DNA of 64,000 nt from Clostridia bacterium. Lineage in GTDB: Bacteria > Bacillota > Clostridia > TANB77 > CAG-508. The stretch covers positions 103,216-167,215 of the forward strand of contig JARHYK010000002.1 in assembly GCA_029258515.1 (NCBI GenBank). Reading direction: 5' to 3'. The notes beneath the pieces were generated by a model. It was given only the letters and a program-made list of their open reading frames with translations. It had not been told where the DNA came from and made no database searches. Shown here one piece after another: positions 1 to 8,751 of the stretch. Position numbers and translations under genes: made by a program. The first letter of the stretch is position 1. Each line of letters starts with the position of its first letter.

Positions 1-37
1 AATAGGAGGAATTTGATATAATATATCAATAAGAATT

Positions 38-892
38 ATGGCATTGTTAAAGGAGTTATTTAAAAATAAATTAGAAGTATATGCTTTTGTTGGACCATCA
101 GGAACAGGAAAAAGTTATAGAGCACAAATGGTTGCAGGAGAAAAAAATATTGATTTTATAATTGATGATGGTTTACTTATAAAGGGAAATGAAGTAATAG
201 CAGGAGAATCTGCTAAAAAAGCGCCAACAAAAATAGAAACAGTTAAACATGCATTGTTTTACAAAGAGGAAGAAAAACAAGAAATAATAAAGGCACTAAA
301 AAAATACAAACCATCTAAGATATTAATACTTGGTACATCTGATGGAATGGTTGAAAAGATAGCAGCAAATTTGGGATTACCAGAAATTAAAGAGATTGTC
401 TATATACAAGATGTTGCAACTAAACAAGAAATGGAAACAGCTAGAAGAATTAGAGTAACAGAAGGGAAACACGTTATACCAGTTCCAACCTTTGAAATTA
501 AGAAGGATTTTTCAGGATATTTATTAGATCCGTTACAGATTTTTAAAAGTAAAGGAAAGGGAGAAAAACCATATATTTCTGAAAAATCAATAATAAGACC
601 AACATTTAGTTATATGGGAAATTTTACTATTTCAGATACTGTCTTTAGGCAAATTTTAGAATATCTTGCAAGCAAGACAGAAGGAATATATAAAATACAG
701 AAGGTACGAGTTTCTAATTATGGAGATGGAGCTAGTATATATATGGAAGTTACTGTTACATATGGAGTAAATGTTATGGAAGAAATAAAAGAATTTAAAG
801 AAAAGTCTATAAAAGAAATAGAAAAATTAACTTCAATGAATGTTGTTGATATGGAAGTTGTTGTGAAAAATATATATGTACCAGAAAAGTAA
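38..892 (+). CDS. P-loop NTPase with C-terminal Asp23-like domain
   Basis: The protein has 284 residues. A Walker A motif, GPSGTGKS, lies at about residues 19-26 of an N-terminal nucleotide-binding domain. The last ~100 residues (from about 180) look like an Asp23/Gls24 domain, with an ISDTVF segment and alternating hydrophobic strands ending in VVVKNIYV. Asp23 proteins are envelope-associated stress proteins; the role of the ATPase fusion is unknown to me. The gene lies 45 bp upstream of cmk. The ATG at 38 has no close Shine-Dalgarno: an AGGAGG at 5-10 is 27 bases away. The frame is open to the window edge, so an upstream start cannot be excluded. Confidence 0.7.
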   Translation: MALLKELFKNKLEVYAFVGPSGTGKSYRAQMVAGEKNIDFIIDDGLLIKGNEVIAGESAKKAPTKIETVKHALFYKEEEKQEIIKALKKYKPSKILILGTSDGMVEKIAANLGLPEIKEIVYIQDVATKQEMETARRIRVTEGKHVIPVPTFEIKKDFSGYLLDPLQIFKSKGKGEKPYISEKSIIRPTFSYMGNFTISDTVFRQILEYLASKTEGIYKIQKVRVSNYGDGASIYMEVTVTYGVNVMEEIKEFKEKSIKEIEKLTSMNVVDMEVVVKNIYVPEK

Positions 893-937
893 GAAAATTT
901 TAAATTAATAAAAATGTAAAAGAAAGAGGGAATAGAT

Positions 938-1609
938 ATGGCATTTATTGTAGCTATTGATGGACCAGCAGGAAGTGGAAAAGGAACAATTACAAAATTA
1001 GTAGGAGAAAAATTAGGACTAATTAATATCGATACAGGTGCAATGTTTAGATGTGTAACTTTAGAAATGTTGAAAAAAAATATAAGGATTGATGAAGAAG
1101 AAAAAATCAAAGAGTTATTAGACAAAATTAATATAGATATGGTAGGAGGACAACAAGAATTACAAATTTTCTTAAATGGAGAAGATGTATCAAAAAAAAT
1201 TAGAGAAAAAGAAGTTAATGATTTTGTTTCTTCTGTTTCAACATTAAAGGTAGTAAGAGAAAAATTACTGGGTTTACAAAGAAAAATTGCTGAGGGTAAG
1301 AATGTTATTATGGAAGGTAGAGATATAGGTACAGTAGTGTTTCCGAATGCAGATGTTAAAATATATCTTGATGCAACTCCAGAAGAAAGAGCTATAAGAA
1401 GAGTTAAGCAAAATATGGAAAAAGGAATCACTACTTCTTATGAAGAAGCTTTGCAAAATGTTAAAAAAAGAGATGAAATTGATTCAAAAAGAGAGATAGC
1501 ACCACTAAAAAAGGCTAAAGATGCTATATATATAAATTCAACTGAGTTGACTATTGAAGATGAAGTAAGAAGGATAGTAGATATTATAGAAAAAGTGAAA
1601 AATAAATAG
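938..1609 (+). CDS. cmk: Cytidylate kinase
   Basis: This enzyme phosphorylates CMP and dCMP with ATP in cytoplasmic pyrimidine nucleotide metabolism. The 223-residue length is normal for the family. The N-terminal P-loop reads DGPAGSGKGT, followed by the IDTGAMFR segment typical of CMP kinases. GRDIGTVVFPNADVKIYLDA and RDEIDSKREIAPL match the family's nucleotide-binding and lid regions. A good ribosome site (AAGAGGG) precedes the ATG. The acyltransferase gene follows after 15 bp, a common clostridial arrangement. Confidence 0.96.
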   Translation: MAFIVAIDGPAGSGKGTITKLVGEKLGLINIDTGAMFRCVTLEMLKKNIRIDEEEKIKELLDKINIDMVGGQQELQIFLNGEDVSKKIREKEVNDFVSSVSTLKVVREKLLGLQRKIAEGKNVIMEGRDIGTVVFPNADVKIYLDATPEERAIRRVKQNMEKGITTSYEEALQNVKKRDEIDSKREIAPLKKAKDAIYINSTELTIEDEVRRIVDIIEKVKNK

Positions 1610-1624
1610 AAAAGGTGAAAAAAA

Positions 1625-2323
1625 GTGGATAATAAAGTTGAGAAAATGGAAAAAGAAAATATATTAAAAAATGATAAAGATGTAACTTGGAGTAAGAGTT
1701 CTAAAAAATTTGATAAACCAGAAGATTCAATATGGAAAAAATTTCAAAGAAGATTAGCTTGGAATGTTCTTAGAGTTTTTTATAGAGTGGTTTATAGAAT
1801 AAAAGTTGAGGGAATAGAAAATATACCAAAAGAAGGTTCTTTTGTAATGTGTGGAAATCATATTGATTTTGTTAAAGTACCAGTTATTGTATTATTTTCT
1901 CCTAGAAAAATTAATTTTATAGGAAAAGCTGAGTTGTTTGACAATCCTATTTTAGCATGGCTTGGAAATTTATTTGATGTAATTCCAGTTAAAAGAGGCA
2001 AACAAGATGTAGAGTCTATGAAGAGATCTTTAAAAGTTTTGAATAAAGGTGAAGGATTGGGATTATTTCCAGAGGGGACAACAAGAGGATTAGAAAAAGG
2101 TGTAAAAGTTAAAAATGGTGCAGCTTTTATGGCGTTAAGAACAGGTAAACCTATTGTACCTGTTGGAGTTGAAGTTACTGAAGGATTTGGTGCTAAGATA
2201 ACTGTAAGATATGGAGAACCTTTAGATTATAGTGAATATAAATCAAGAACACCTGATAAAGAAACTTTAGATAAAGTAACAAAAGAAATGATGGATGTTA
2301 TAATAAAATTAGCTAATATGTAA
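1625..2323 (+). CDS. plsC: 1-acyl-sn-glycerol-3-phosphate acyltransferase family protein
   Basis: PlsC-type acyltransferases add the second acyl chain to lysophosphatidic acid at the membrane. The block FPEGTTRG and the downstream P-IVPVGVE segment are clear. The first catalytic block, normally NHxSxxD, reads NHIDFVK here: the histidine is kept but lysine stands where the catalytic aspartate is expected. The assigned start is GTG at 1625, with AGGTG just upstream; an in-frame ATG at 1646 is an alternative. An N-terminal charged extension of about 35 residues precedes the domain. It is probably co-transcribed with cmk. Confidence 0.85.
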   Translation: MDNKVEKMEKENILKNDKDVTWSKSSKKFDKPEDSIWKKFQRRLAWNVLRVFYRVVYRIKVEGIENIPKEGSFVMCGNHIDFVKVPVIVLFSPRKINFIGKAELFDNPILAWLGNLFDVIPVKRGKQDVESMKRSLKVLNKGEGLGLFPEGTTRGLEKGVKVKNGAAFMALRTGKPIVPVGVEVTEGFGAKITVRYGEPLDYSEYKSRTPDKETLDKVTKEMMDVIIKLANM

Positions 2324-2355
2324 TCAAAAATTATGTCAATTTACCTTAAAATAAA

Positions 2356-2384
2356 TTGACAAATTTGTTTTTAGGTAGTATAAT
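2356..2384 (+). promoter_or_regulatory. Sigma-A promoter for typA
   Basis: TTGACA (2356-2361) and TATAAT (2379-2384) are separated by 17 bp, a perfect housekeeping promoter ending about 50 bp upstream of the typA start codon. Confidence 0.85.
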
Positions 2385-2437
2385 AATAGACGTTATATTT
2401 GAGAGTAAAAATTAAAATTAAAAGGAGATAATTAAAA

Positions 2438-4252
2438 ATGAATAACGAAAAAATAAGAAATATTGCAATAATAGCACACGTTGACCATGGTAAAACTACA
2501 TTAGTAGATGCATTATTAAAACAAAGTAATATATTTAGAGACAATGAACAAGTACAAGATAGAGTTATGGATTCAAATGACTTAGAAAAAGAAAGAGGAA
2601 TTACAATACTTTCTAAAAATACATCAGTTATGTATGATGATGTAAAAATAAATATTGTAGATACACCAGGGCATGCTGATTTTGGAGGAGAAGTTGAAAG
2701 AGTTTTAAAAACAGTTGAAGGTGTTTTATTATTAGTTGATGCTTTTGAAGGTGCAATGCCTCAAACTAGAGAAGTATTAAAAAAATCATTAGCATTAGGA
2801 TTAAAACCAATTGTTGTAATAAATAAAATAGATAGACCAGGTGCAACACCAGATAAAGTATTAGATCAAGTTATAGAATTATTTATTGAATTAGATGCAA
2901 CAGATGAACAATTAGATTTTCCAGTTATTTATGCATCTGCTAAAAATGGAATTGCAAAATTAAATTTAGATGATGAATCAGAAAGTTTAGATTGTTTATT
3001 TAAAACAATTATTAATACTATTGAACCTCCTAAATGTGAAATTGAAGGTCCAGCTCAATTATTAGTATCTAATATTGATTATGATGATTATGTAGGAAGA
3101 ATAGCAGTAGGTAGAATTGAAAGAGGAACAATTAAATTAAATATGCCTGTTGCAATTTGTGGAAAAGAAGATAAAATTACTCAAGGTAGAGTTGCAAAAT
3201 TATATACTCATGTTGGATTAAAAAGACAAGAAGTAGAAGAAGCAGGTGCAGGAGATATTGTTGCGTTAGCAGGCTTACCAAATATTAATATTGGTGATAC
3301 AATTTGTGATTTAAATAATCCAGAAAAAATACCTTTTGTCGATATTGATGAACCAACAGTATCAATGACATTTAGTGTAAATAATGGTCCTTTAGCAGGA
3401 AAAGAAGGTCAATATATAACATCTCGTCATATTAGAGATAGATTATTTAAAGAATTAGAGAGAAATGTAAGTTTACGTGTTAGAGAAACAGAAACACCAG
3501 ATTCTTTTGAGGTATCAGGTAGAGGTGAATTACATTTATCAGTATTAATTGAAACTATGAGAAGAGAAGGTTTTGAACTTTTAGTATCTCGTCCAAAAGT
3601 TATATTTAAAGAAATTGATGGTGTTAAATGTGAACCAATTGAAGATTTAGTAGTTAATGTTCCAGATGATTGTGTTGGTAATGTAATTGAAAAATTAGGA
3701 AGAAGAAAAGCTGAAATGGTTAATATGGAGCCAGCAGAAATAGGACATACAAAAATTGAATTTAGAATACCGGCAAGAGGCTTAATTGGTTATAGAACAG
3801 AATTCTTAACTGATACAAAAGGTGTTGGAACAATGAATCATATATTTAATTCATATGAACCATATAAAGGAGATATTCAAGCAAGAGTTAGAGGAACAAT
3901 AGTTGCTTTTGAAGCTGGTAAATCAATTACTTATGGATTATATAATGCACAAGATAAAGGAGAACTATTTATAGGTCCAGGTGTTGAAGTATATGAAGGA
4001 ATGATTGTTGGATTGAATTCAAGAGGAGAAGATTTAGCAATAAATGTATGTAAAGAAAAACATTTAACAAATACTAGAGCTTCTGGTTCAGATGATGCTT
4101 TACGATTAGTTCCACCAATTCAAATGTCATTAGAAAAAGCAATAGAATTTATTCAAGATGATGAATTAGTTGAAATTACACCTAAAAATATTCGTTTAAG
4201 AAAGAAAATATTGGATAGTAAAGAAAGAGAAAGAGCAAATAGAAATAAATAG
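2438..4252 (+). CDS. typA: Translational GTPase TypA/BipA
   Basis: TypA is a ribosome-associated GTPase of the EF-G superfamily involved in ribosome assembly and stress or cold growth. The 604-residue length is typical. The G1 motif is AHVDHGKTT, G3 is DTPGHADFGGE and G4 is NKIDRPGA. The BipA-specific C-terminal part includes RIPARGLIGYRTEF and the ending KNIRLRKK. AAGGAG precedes the ATG. It has its own promoter and a downstream hairpin, so it appears monocistronic. Confidence 0.97.
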   Translation: MNNEKIRNIAIIAHVDHGKTTLVDALLKQSNIFRDNEQVQDRVMDSNDLEKERGITILSKNTSVMYDDVKINIVDTPGHADFGGEVERVLKTVEGVLLLVDAFEGAMPQTREVLKKSLALGLKPIVVINKIDRPGATPDKVLDQVIELFIELDATDEQLDFPVIYASAKNGIAKLNLDDESESLDCLFKTIINTIEPPKCEIEGPAQLLVSNIDYDDYVGRIAVGRIERGTIKLNMPVAICGKEDKITQGRVAKLYTHVGLKRQEVEEAGAGDIVALAGLPNINIGDTICDLNNPEKIPFVDIDEPTVSMTFSVNNGPLAGKEGQYITSRHIRDRLFKELERNVSLRVRETETPDSFEVSGRGELHLSVLIETMRREGFELLVSRPKVIFKEIDGVKCEPIEDLVVNVPDDCVGNVIEKLGRRKAEMVNMEPAEIGHTKIEFRIPARGLIGYRTEFLTDTKGVGTMNHIFNSYEPYKGDIQARVRGTIVAFEAGKSITYGLYNAQDKGELFIGPGVEVYEGMIVGLNSRGEDLAINVCKEKHLTNTRASGSDDALRLVPPIQMSLEKAIEFIQDDELVEITPKNIRLRKKILDSKERERANRNK

Positions 4253-4263
4253 GAATAATAATT

Positions 4264-4294
4264 AAGCAAGTAATATTGATAATTACTTGCTTTT
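4264..4294 (+). terminator. Intrinsic terminator after typA
   Basis: An 11-bp inverted repeat (AAGCAAGTAAT / ATTACTTGCTT) with a short AT loop is followed by a T tract directly downstream of the typA stop. Confidence 0.75.
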
Positions 4295-4336
4295 ATGCTA
4301 ATATTTATATTAGATAATTTATGGGAGATATTATTA

Positions 4337-5848
4337 ATGGATTTTTATAATTTTAAGAGAAAAGAGAATTTAGAAAATTATATAAGAAAATTAGAGAATA
4401 AGAAATATATTCAAAGTTTAATAGATAAAAGAATTTCAACTAATGTATTGAATGATGTAGGAAAAAATATGCAGACGATAAAGGCAGAAATTTATAGAAC
4501 AGTATATGCTAAAGTTGAAGAATTATCAAAAGAACTATTAAAGTTGGAACCAAATAGCATTTGGGCAAAAGAAAGATTAATGAAATCTTTGTTTATATCT
4601 GAAAAAAGTGAAGAATTTGAAAATGAAGCACAAGAAATTTTGGAAATAGATGAAGAAAATAAGCTAGCTTTATGGTATATGTCAAAAGAAAAAAGAAAAA
4701 AAAATGATATATATGGTGAAAAAGAATATTTAGAAAAGATGATCTTGACGTCTAATGGAATGACAAATGTTAAAGTATTAAAAAGGGTAGAAGAGGTAAA
4801 TAATTTAATTGAGCAAAAGGAAAAGAAAGAAGAAGTAAAAAAGTTAGAACAAATTGAATGTAACGAAGAAGAGAGAAAAGCCTTTATAGCTAAGATGCAA
4901 GAAGATTTCATAAATGGAAAAATAGCAAAAGGTGACATAAGTAGATACAAAGAAGATGCTAAAAATTATCCTAATTATTTTGAGAGTTTGAAGGCAATTT
5001 TAGATATAGAAGCTAAAATAACAGGAAATTTGCAAAATAAAATATTAGGATTTAGAGCATATTTAAGCATTGCATTACCAGAAGAATTGTTAAAGATATA
5101 TGATGAAATAGAAAATACAGAAAAACAAATAGAAATAGAAAAATCGATAAATAAAGTATTTGAAGAAAAATATAAAGTAGAAACAAAAGAACAAAGAAAA
5201 TATTCTATGGAATTGATTAAAAGATTAGAACAAGGAAAAGTAGAAAAAGAGGAATTACCAAAGATTACTAGAGAATTAGAAAAATTTAAAGATAGAGATA
5301 GAGCTATTTTTCTTATTGTAAAAATATATGAAATTTTTTATGGTAAAGAAGAAGCAATAAAGCAATTAAAAAAATATATAAAATTTTTTGATTTAACAAA
5401 ATTTGAAAAAAAAGAATATGAAGAATTTGATAAAAAAATTGGTTTAGAAAATAAAAAAGGAAAGACTAATAAATTAAAAAAAATTTATGGAGTGTTTGAG
5501 GAAAAGAAAGTAAAATATAATCGAAGAGTTGAAGACGCAACAATTAAAGAAATTCAAAATATGATTAAAGAGGGAAAAACAGTAATTGAAATTCATAATA
5601 TAAAAAGTGATATATCTATAAAGAGAATTTCTATAATAAGAGGAAAATATATAAAAAAAGATGAAGAATTTTTAAAAAGGCAAGAGCAAATAGAAAAATA
5701 TGCTTATAATTTATTAAACGGAGGAAAAGAATTAGTAGAAGTATATAAACTTTTTGAAGGAGATATTCCTAAAAGTAAGCTTAATATTATGAAAAAAAGG
5801 CTAGGAGAACAAGAACTTAAAAATGAAGGAGAAGATAGAGATGAATAG
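4337..5848 (+). CDS. Unknown helical-repeat protein
   Basis: I do not recognise this 503-residue protein. It is strongly charged (K/E rich) and predicted almost all helical, with no signal peptide. Residues ~60-150 resemble TPR-like helix pairs (KLEPNSIWAKERL, LEIDEENKLALWYM). The C-terminus holds two related units of ~40 residues, each an acidic/amphipathic helix followed by a helix-turn-helix-like stretch (EIQNMIKEGKTVIEIH and YAYNLLNGGKELVEVY). I place the start at ATG 4337, which has GGGAG 11 bases upstream. The in-frame ATG at 4295 abuts the typA terminator. The last codons overlap the start of the methyltransferase gene, suggesting translational coupling. Confidence 0.75.
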   Translation: MDFYNFKRKENLENYIRKLENKKYIQSLIDKRISTNVLNDVGKNMQTIKAEIYRTVYAKVEELSKELLKLEPNSIWAKERLMKSLFISEKSEEFENEAQEILEIDEENKLALWYMSKEKRKKNDIYGEKEYLEKMILTSNGMTNVKVLKRVEEVNNLIEQKEKKEEVKKLEQIECNEEERKAFIAKMQEDFINGKIAKGDISRYKEDAKNYPNYFESLKAILDIEAKITGNLQNKILGFRAYLSIALPEELLKIYDEIENTEKQIEIEKSINKVFEEKYKVETKEQRKYSMELIKRLEQGKVEKEELPKITRELEKFKDRDRAIFLIVKIYEIFYGKEEAIKQLKKYIKFFDLTKFEKKEYEEFDKKIGLENKKGKTNKLKKIYGVFEEKKVKYNRRVEDATIKEIQNMIKEGKTVIEIHNIKSDISIKRISIIRGKYIKKDEEFLKRQEQIEKYAYNLLNGGKELVEVYKLFEGDIPKSKLNIMKKRLGEQELKNEGEDRDE

Positions 5849-6428
5849 GACTGAATTAGAAAAAATAAAAATAAAAGCATTAGAGGAACATATTCCAATC
5901 ATTATGGATGAAACATTGGAAGTTATTGAGAAATACTTAAAAGAAAAAAAGCCTAAAAAAATATTAGAAATTGGAGCAGCAGTTGGATATTCTGCAATGT
6001 GTTTTTCGGAATTTCTAGCAGAAGGTGGAAATATAGATACTATTGAAAGAGATGAAGAAAGAATAAAAGAAGCAAAAGAAAATTTTAAAAAAGTAGGACT
6101 ACAAGATAAGATTAATTTATATGAAGGTGATGCAGTTGAAATTTTACCTACTTTAAATGAAAAATATGATATGGTATTTATTGATGCTGCTAAAGGTAAA
6201 TATCCATTTTTCTTAAAAGAAAGTTTAAGAATGCTTAGTAAAGAGGGCGTAATTTTTGCAGATAATATTTTATACAAGGGTTATGTTATGAGTGATTATA
6301 ATAAACATAAACAACGTACTGCGGTTAGAAATTTAAGAGAGTATATAAAAGAAGTAACGGAAAATCCTAATTTAGAAACAGAAATTTTGGAAGTTGGAGA
6401 TGGATTGGGTGTAAGTAGAATAAAATAA
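5841..6428 (+). CDS. trmR: SAM-dependent O-methyltransferase, probable tRNA 5-hydroxyuridine methyltransferase
   Basis: The family transfers a methyl group from SAM. The Bacillus homologue TrmR (YrrM) makes 5-methoxyuridine at tRNA position 34. The SAM-binding motif EIGAAVGYSA is followed by the acidic IERDEER strand end. VFIDAAKGKYPFF and FADNILYKGYV are the family's metal/substrate blocks. The start is ATG 5841 with GGAGAAG upstream; the gene overlaps the preceding one by 8 bases. A U32-family gene that could supply the hydroxylation step lies just downstream (7476), beyond an inverted gene. I infer the tRNA role from family and context; a generic small-molecule methyltransferase remains possible. 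Confidence 0.8.
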   Translation: MNRTELEKIKIKALEEHIPIIMDETLEVIEKYLKEKKPKKILEIGAAVGYSAMCFSEFLAEGGNIDTIERDEERIKEAKENFKKVGLQDKINLYEGDAVEILPTLNEKYDMVFIDAAKGKYPFFLKESLRMLSKEGVIFADNILYKGYVMSDYNKHKQRTAVRNLREYIKEVTENPNLETEILEVGDGLGVSRIK

Positions 6429-6432
6429 AAAA

Positions 6433-6461
6433 ATTCCCTTTGAGATTGTCTCAAAGGGAAT
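6433..6461. terminator. Bidirectional terminator between trmR and the RelA/SpoT-domain gene
   Basis: A perfect 13-bp inverted repeat (ATTCCCTTTGAGA / TCTCAAAGGGAAT) with a 3-base loop sits between two convergent genes and has A/T tracts on both sides. Confidence 0.85.
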
Positions 6462-6466
6462 AAAAA

Positions 6467-7333
6467 TTATTCACCAAAAGTATTAAAAGGGTCAAAAGAT
6501 GTTTCAAGCCCAATAGAATCAAATATTTTATTTTTTGTGTACACATAACCTTCAAGTTTGACTTTTGTTCTATCAAAGACTATCCGATTAGGATACCTGA
6601 TATCTTTATATTCATCATGATTTTGGTCATCTGCAAGTATATCCATAGGTTGTGTGCGAATTTGAATTTCAAATTTTATACCTTGTGGATTAACAAAAAC
6701 TATATGAAGAGATTGATAACCATTAGCTTTAGGTTTTTTGATGTAGTCTTTTACATTTCCTATGAGTTCGTCTTCGATAAGATTTGAATCAGGAATGATA
6801 ATATTTGGATGATTTTCTTTTAAAAAATGTGTGTTGTTTTTCGGTTCAGCTTCTATAGGATAGCATTTTTTTTCATAAATGAAAAAATGAAAAACTTCTT
6901 TTAAAATATCATAACAAAATTTTATTGATTCAAAATTATCTTTGGCACCGTTGTCAATTCGTATGCGAAAACCTAGGATATCAGATATTTTTGATAAAGG
7001 TTTTTGTTCATTTAAGTACAACCGTATTTTGTCATTGTATCCAATGAAGTCTTTTTGTCTTTTCTTTAATGTAATATGATATTTATGATTTTGTTTTTTC
7101 ATCCATTTAAATAGATGATTTTTTAATTCACAAAAATCATGTTCTAATTCCCAAAGAATGTCTTGATTGTTGGTTATATTCTGATATTCCAAAATTTTAT
7201 TTGCATATAGTATATTATGTGTTTGGTCAGTTTTTCTAAGTTGTTCCATATATAAATTTTGAAATTCAGTTAGTGTACTGGCTTGATATAAACTTTTGGT
7301 AATGTCTGGAAAATCAAATGTCTTTTTTGTCAT
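6467..7333 (-). CDS. RelA/SpoT-domain protein (small alarmone synthetase-like)
   Basis: The protein has 288 residues. It carries RelA/SpoT nucleotidyltransferase landmarks: DILGFRIRI, the conserved VKDYIKKPKANGYQSLH block and FEIQIRT. It lacks HD hydrolase, TGS and ACT domains. Such proteins usually make (p)ppGpp from ATP plus GDP/GTP, though related toxin-like members modify other targets. The start is ATG 7333, with GGAG eight bases upstream. The upstream in-frame TTG lies within the ribosome site. Codon use is unlike the neighbours: arginine appears as CGC, CGA and twice as CGG (7022-7024 and 6584-6586). It lies inverted between trmR and trhP, which suggests recent acquisition. Confidence 0.85.
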   Translation of the reverse strand: MTKKTFDFPDITKSLYQASTLTEFQNLYMEQLRKTDQTHNILYANKILEYQNITNNQDILWELEHDFCELKNHLFKWMKKQNHKYHITLKKRQKDFIGYNDKIRLYLNEQKPLSKISDILGFRIRIDNGAKDNFESIKFCYDILKEVFHFFIYEKKCYPIEAEPKNNTHFLKENHPNIIIPDSNLIEDELIGNVKDYIKKPKANGYQSLHIVFVNPQGIKFEIQIRTQPMDILADDQNHDEYKDIRYPNRIVFDRTKVKLEGYVYTKNKIFDSIGLETSFDPFNTFGE

Positions 7334-7424
7334 AATGTAGACTCCTTTCAAATTTTTAAGTAAAAGTTATATATATATTATAACACAAATTTATTAAAAT
7401 ATCAAATAAGTCTACATAAAGCTG

Positions 7425-7453
7425 TTGACAATATTAGGAAAACTATATATAAT
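7425..7453 (+). promoter_or_regulatory. Sigma-A promoter for the U32 gene
   Basis: TTGACA (7425-7430), a 17-bp spacer and TATAAT (7448-7453) lie 22 bp upstream of the start codon. Confidence 0.85.
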
Positions 7454-7475
7454 ATTTGTGGAAAAGAGGTAGAAA

Positions 7476-8705
7476 ATGAAAGAAATAGAATTATTAGCCC
7501 CAGCAGGGTCATTTGAAAAAGCAAAGATAGCATTTTTGTATGGTGCAGATGCAGTATATTGTGGAACATCATCATTATCACTTAGAACAAGAGCAGATAT
7601 GGAAAATGATGATTTGATAAAGACAATTAAATATGCACACGAGATAGGAAAAAAAGTTTATGTAACGATAAATATATTTGCATGGGATGAAAAATATGAA
7701 GAAATAATAGATATGGCAAAAATATTAGAAGATATAAAACCAGATGGAGTAATTGTAGCAGATGGTGGAATTATGGAGATAATGAAACAATATGCACCAA
7801 GTGTTCCAATAAATGTAAGTACACAAGCTAATATAGTTAGTATGCATTCAGCAAATTTTTGGCGTAAAAATGGAGCTAAAAGAATGATATTAGCAAGAGA
7901 AATGAATAAAGAACAAATTAGACATATAATGGAAAATAAACCAGAAGATATGGAAATAGAAATGTTCATTCATGGAGCGATTTGTTTTGCATATTCAGGT
8001 AGATGTTTTTTAAGTGATTTCTTATCAAGAAGAAGTGCTAATCTAGGAGATTGTAGTCAAAGTTGTAGATGGTCATATAATTTATATGCAGAAGAAAAAA
8101 ATAATCCAGGAGAAATGATGCCTATAGAAACAAATGAATATGGAACAAGTATATTTTCATCAAAAGATTTATGCTTAATAAATGAGCTTCCAGAAATTAT
8201 AGATATGGGCGTAGATAGTTTAAAAATAGAAGGAAGATTAAAAACAGAATACTATATTGCAAGTGTTGTTGGAGTGTATAGAAATGCAATAGATGAATAT
8301 ATTAAAGATCCAAATAACTATAATTCAGAAAAGTATATGAAAGAATTAGAGAAAGTAAAAACAAGAGGATTAACAACTTTTTATTATAATGATAGAAATA
8401 ATATGGATATTCAAGAATATGGAGGAAGGCAATATAACGATCAATATGAATTTGGAGGAAAAGTAGTTCAATATGGAAAAGATAAAACTATTATTGAAAT
8501 AAGAAATAAACTTCAAGTTGGTGATGAATTAGAATTATTAGTTCCAAATAAATTAGAACCAGTTAAATTTAAAATAGAAAAGTTATGGGATATTGAAACA
8601 AATGAAGAAATTACTCAAATAAGTCCAGGGGTAAAAGGGCAAAAGGTAATATTAAATATTCCAATAGAATGTGAAAAAGACTGGATATTGAGAAGAAAAA
8701 AATAG
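7476..8705 (+). CDS. trhP: U32 family protein, probable tRNA hydroxylation protein
   Basis: U32 'peptidase' proteins include TrhP, which hydroxylates uridine 34 of tRNA before TrmR methylates it, and RlhA, which acts on rRNA. The N-terminus reads ELLAPAGSFEKAKIAFLYGADAVYCG. The family signature MFIHGAICFAYSGRCFLSDF is followed by a cysteine cluster (GDCSQSC), a probable iron-sulfur ligand set, and EGRLKTEYY. Length is 409 residues. It has its own promoter and an AGAGGTAG ribosome site. The nearby trmR-like gene favours the TrhP function. I do not see a second, shorter U32 partner in the window. Confidence 0.82.
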   Translation: MKEIELLAPAGSFEKAKIAFLYGADAVYCGTSSLSLRTRADMENDDLIKTIKYAHEIGKKVYVTINIFAWDEKYEEIIDMAKILEDIKPDGVIVADGGIMEIMKQYAPSVPINVSTQANIVSMHSANFWRKNGAKRMILAREMNKEQIRHIMENKPEDMEIEMFIHGAICFAYSGRCFLSDFLSRRSANLGDCSQSCRWSYNLYAEEKNNPGEMMPIETNEYGTSIFSSKDLCLINELPEIIDMGVDSLKIEGRLKTEYYIASVVGVYRNAIDEYIKDPNNYNSEKYMKELEKVKTRGLTTFYYNDRNNMDIQEYGGRQYNDQYEFGGKVVQYGKDKTIIEIRNKLQVGDELELLVPNKLEPVKFKIEKLWDIETNEEITQISPGVKGQKVILNIPIECEKDWILRRKK

Positions 8706-8710
8706 CCCCA

Positions 8711-8742
8711 AAAAATAAAATGTATTTATACATTTTATTTTT
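8711..8742. terminator. Bidirectional terminator
   Basis: A 15-bp inverted repeat (AAAAATAAAATGTAT / ATACATTTTATTTTT) with a 2-base loop lies between convergent genes. Confidence 0.75.
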
Positions 8743-8751
8743 TTGACTATT

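Noticed and set aside
718..1431. Long minus-strand frame over the first gene and cmk
   Set aside because: It is a shadow of two well-supported plus-strand genes, with hydrophobic, low-complexity composition from reversed A-rich codons and no ribosome site.
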